In this document: positions 63,110 through 64,000 of the stretch, one piece after another
How the letters are laid out: every line of letters starts with the position of its first letter
Numbering within the stretch: position 1 is the first letter of the stretch
Source: Setomelanomma holmii
Taxonomy: Eukaryota; Ascomycota; Dothideomycetes; Pleosporales; Phaeosphaeriaceae
Reading direction: 5' to 3'
Assembly (NCBI GenBank): GCA_010015745.1
Contig: ML978279.1
Coordinates: 24,481-88,480 of the forward strand
DNA: 64,000 nt
The notes under the pieces: model-generated
Told to the model about the DNA's origin: nothing
The model's input: the letters and a program-made list of their open reading frames with translations, nothing else
Database searches by the model: none
Made by a program: the position numbers and the translations under genes

Positions 63110-64000
63110 AGAACTAAAGGAAGTGATGCCTTTTTGCTTGAGCTACCATGTAGCAAGTTCAATCGGATGATTTCTAAGCGCATATGCATAAGATTTATCC
63201 CAAGTGAGACCGTACTTTTTGCCACGATCTAAATATAACACCTTCGTCCAACATCACGTGGGTCTCGCTTGAAGACTTCCTATTTGTGCCCGCATACTGC
63301 TGAGGCATGTGAGGCGATGCGCGCATATGAGCAAATTTCCAGGAGTCCGCCAGGAAGCATGCAATCAATCTTCTTGAGTCCATCCACGGCCACGTTCTGT
63401 CTACTCATATATTTATATAGAAGAGAATCGAACCCTTCTCTTGCTTCTGAGCGTACGCGCGCTGAGCCCCTAGGATATATTCCAACACCACGACAAGTGT
63501 AGGGCAGTAAATATCCTTGCAACATGAACGTCTCCACACCTCCCTTACTGCTGCCCATATTGCTGCCCTCCGCCCACGCATTCGGCAAGATGAAGGGCAT
63601 GTAGGGCTAACACTCATACGATCTTCTCTGCGCAATGGCCTGCTTGCGCTCAGTTTATACCCTCAAACTTGGACTATTCGACCAGTGGGGAGAAACTCGG
63701 CATGATGGCCGTGTCCATTTCAAACGAATGCTGGCCTGAGAACACTCCACATCTAATAATATCTGCATCCTGTGAGCCTAGCTATAGGCCTTTAGCCTGT
63801 CTCTCAGAAGTATTCTGTGAAATACGGTTGGCAAAAGCTCTGGAGCTGTCGAGAATGTCAAGATTATTAGTTTTGGCCAGATTGGTGACATAGGAAGCAA
63901 GTAGGCGCAAATGGAACAATATATCGTGGCTCTCAGCATCGGTCTTTGTAAGCAGTTGGGAGTAGGAGATATAGTGGATGTAAGGGTGTATTGTGTGGTG
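63110..64000. other. Window end, no gene recognised
   Basis: Both strands have only short frames. A T-arm-like tRNA segment near 63420-63440 does not belong to a complete tRNA (see rejected items). Confidence 0.4.

Noticed and set aside
63415..63485. tRNA-like T-arm on the minus strand (GGGTTCGATTC with a 5-bp stem)
   Set aside because: No D-arm consensus or matching acceptor stem could be placed upstream, so a complete tRNA is not supported.

Overview
The window reads as nuclear DNA of a filamentous ascomycete, probably a dothideomycete. The genes carry many short spliceosomal introns (mostly 46-80 nt, GT...AG, often with a CTAAC/CTGAC-like branch site). They encode fungal housekeeping proteins (glycogenin, Dug1, mL58, Som1, TAF8, COX7a, Med15, AP-3 mu, EFM4/EFM7) and one secondary-metabolite locus. 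The class-level assignment is an inference from protein flavour and was not tested by a search. Gene models were joined by hand from reading frames and splice motifs.

Left part (1-24 kb): a LOR/tubby-like protein, a Ser/Ala/Pro-rich single-pass surface protein, an alpha/beta hydrolase, a small membrane protein, glycogenin (with an unusually long, mostly open intron), a Dug1-type dipeptidase with a probable mitochondrial presequence, mitoribosomal mL58, an XRCC2-like RecA-fold protein divergent from Som1, and TAF8 divergent from COX7a. A gene-poor 3.4-kb stretch follows.

Middle part (24-40 kb): a 1,518-residue Med15-like coactivator, a DUF7704 membrane protein, an F-box/WD40 protein, AP-3 mu divergent from a DMAC1-like complex I assembly protein, a HAPSTR1-like protein and an F-box-type protein.

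Secondary-metabolite locus (40-54 kb): a DMATS-type prenyltransferase shares a 417-bp divergent promoter with a 14-TM MFS exporter. Next comes a five-exon, 2,412-residue polyketide synthase with the order KS-AT-DH-ER-ACP-carnitine acyltransferase. It has no recognisable ketoreductase or methyltransferase, and its ER is divergent. CGG/CCG inverted repeats lie upstream of the PKS, and a C2H2 zinc-finger gene lies downstream. A plausible working model is that the PKS builds a chain, the terminal acyltransferase releases or exchanges it onto a small alcohol, the DMATS prenylates it and the MFS protein exports it. This is the most novel system in the window.

Right part (55-64 kb): a TMEM205-like membrane protein; two eEF1A methyltransferases, EFM7 and EFM4, converging with one base between their stop codons; a conserved-looking gene interrupted by three single-base frameshifts; and a ferric reductase head-to-head with a Ctr copper transporter, which together look like a metal-uptake module.
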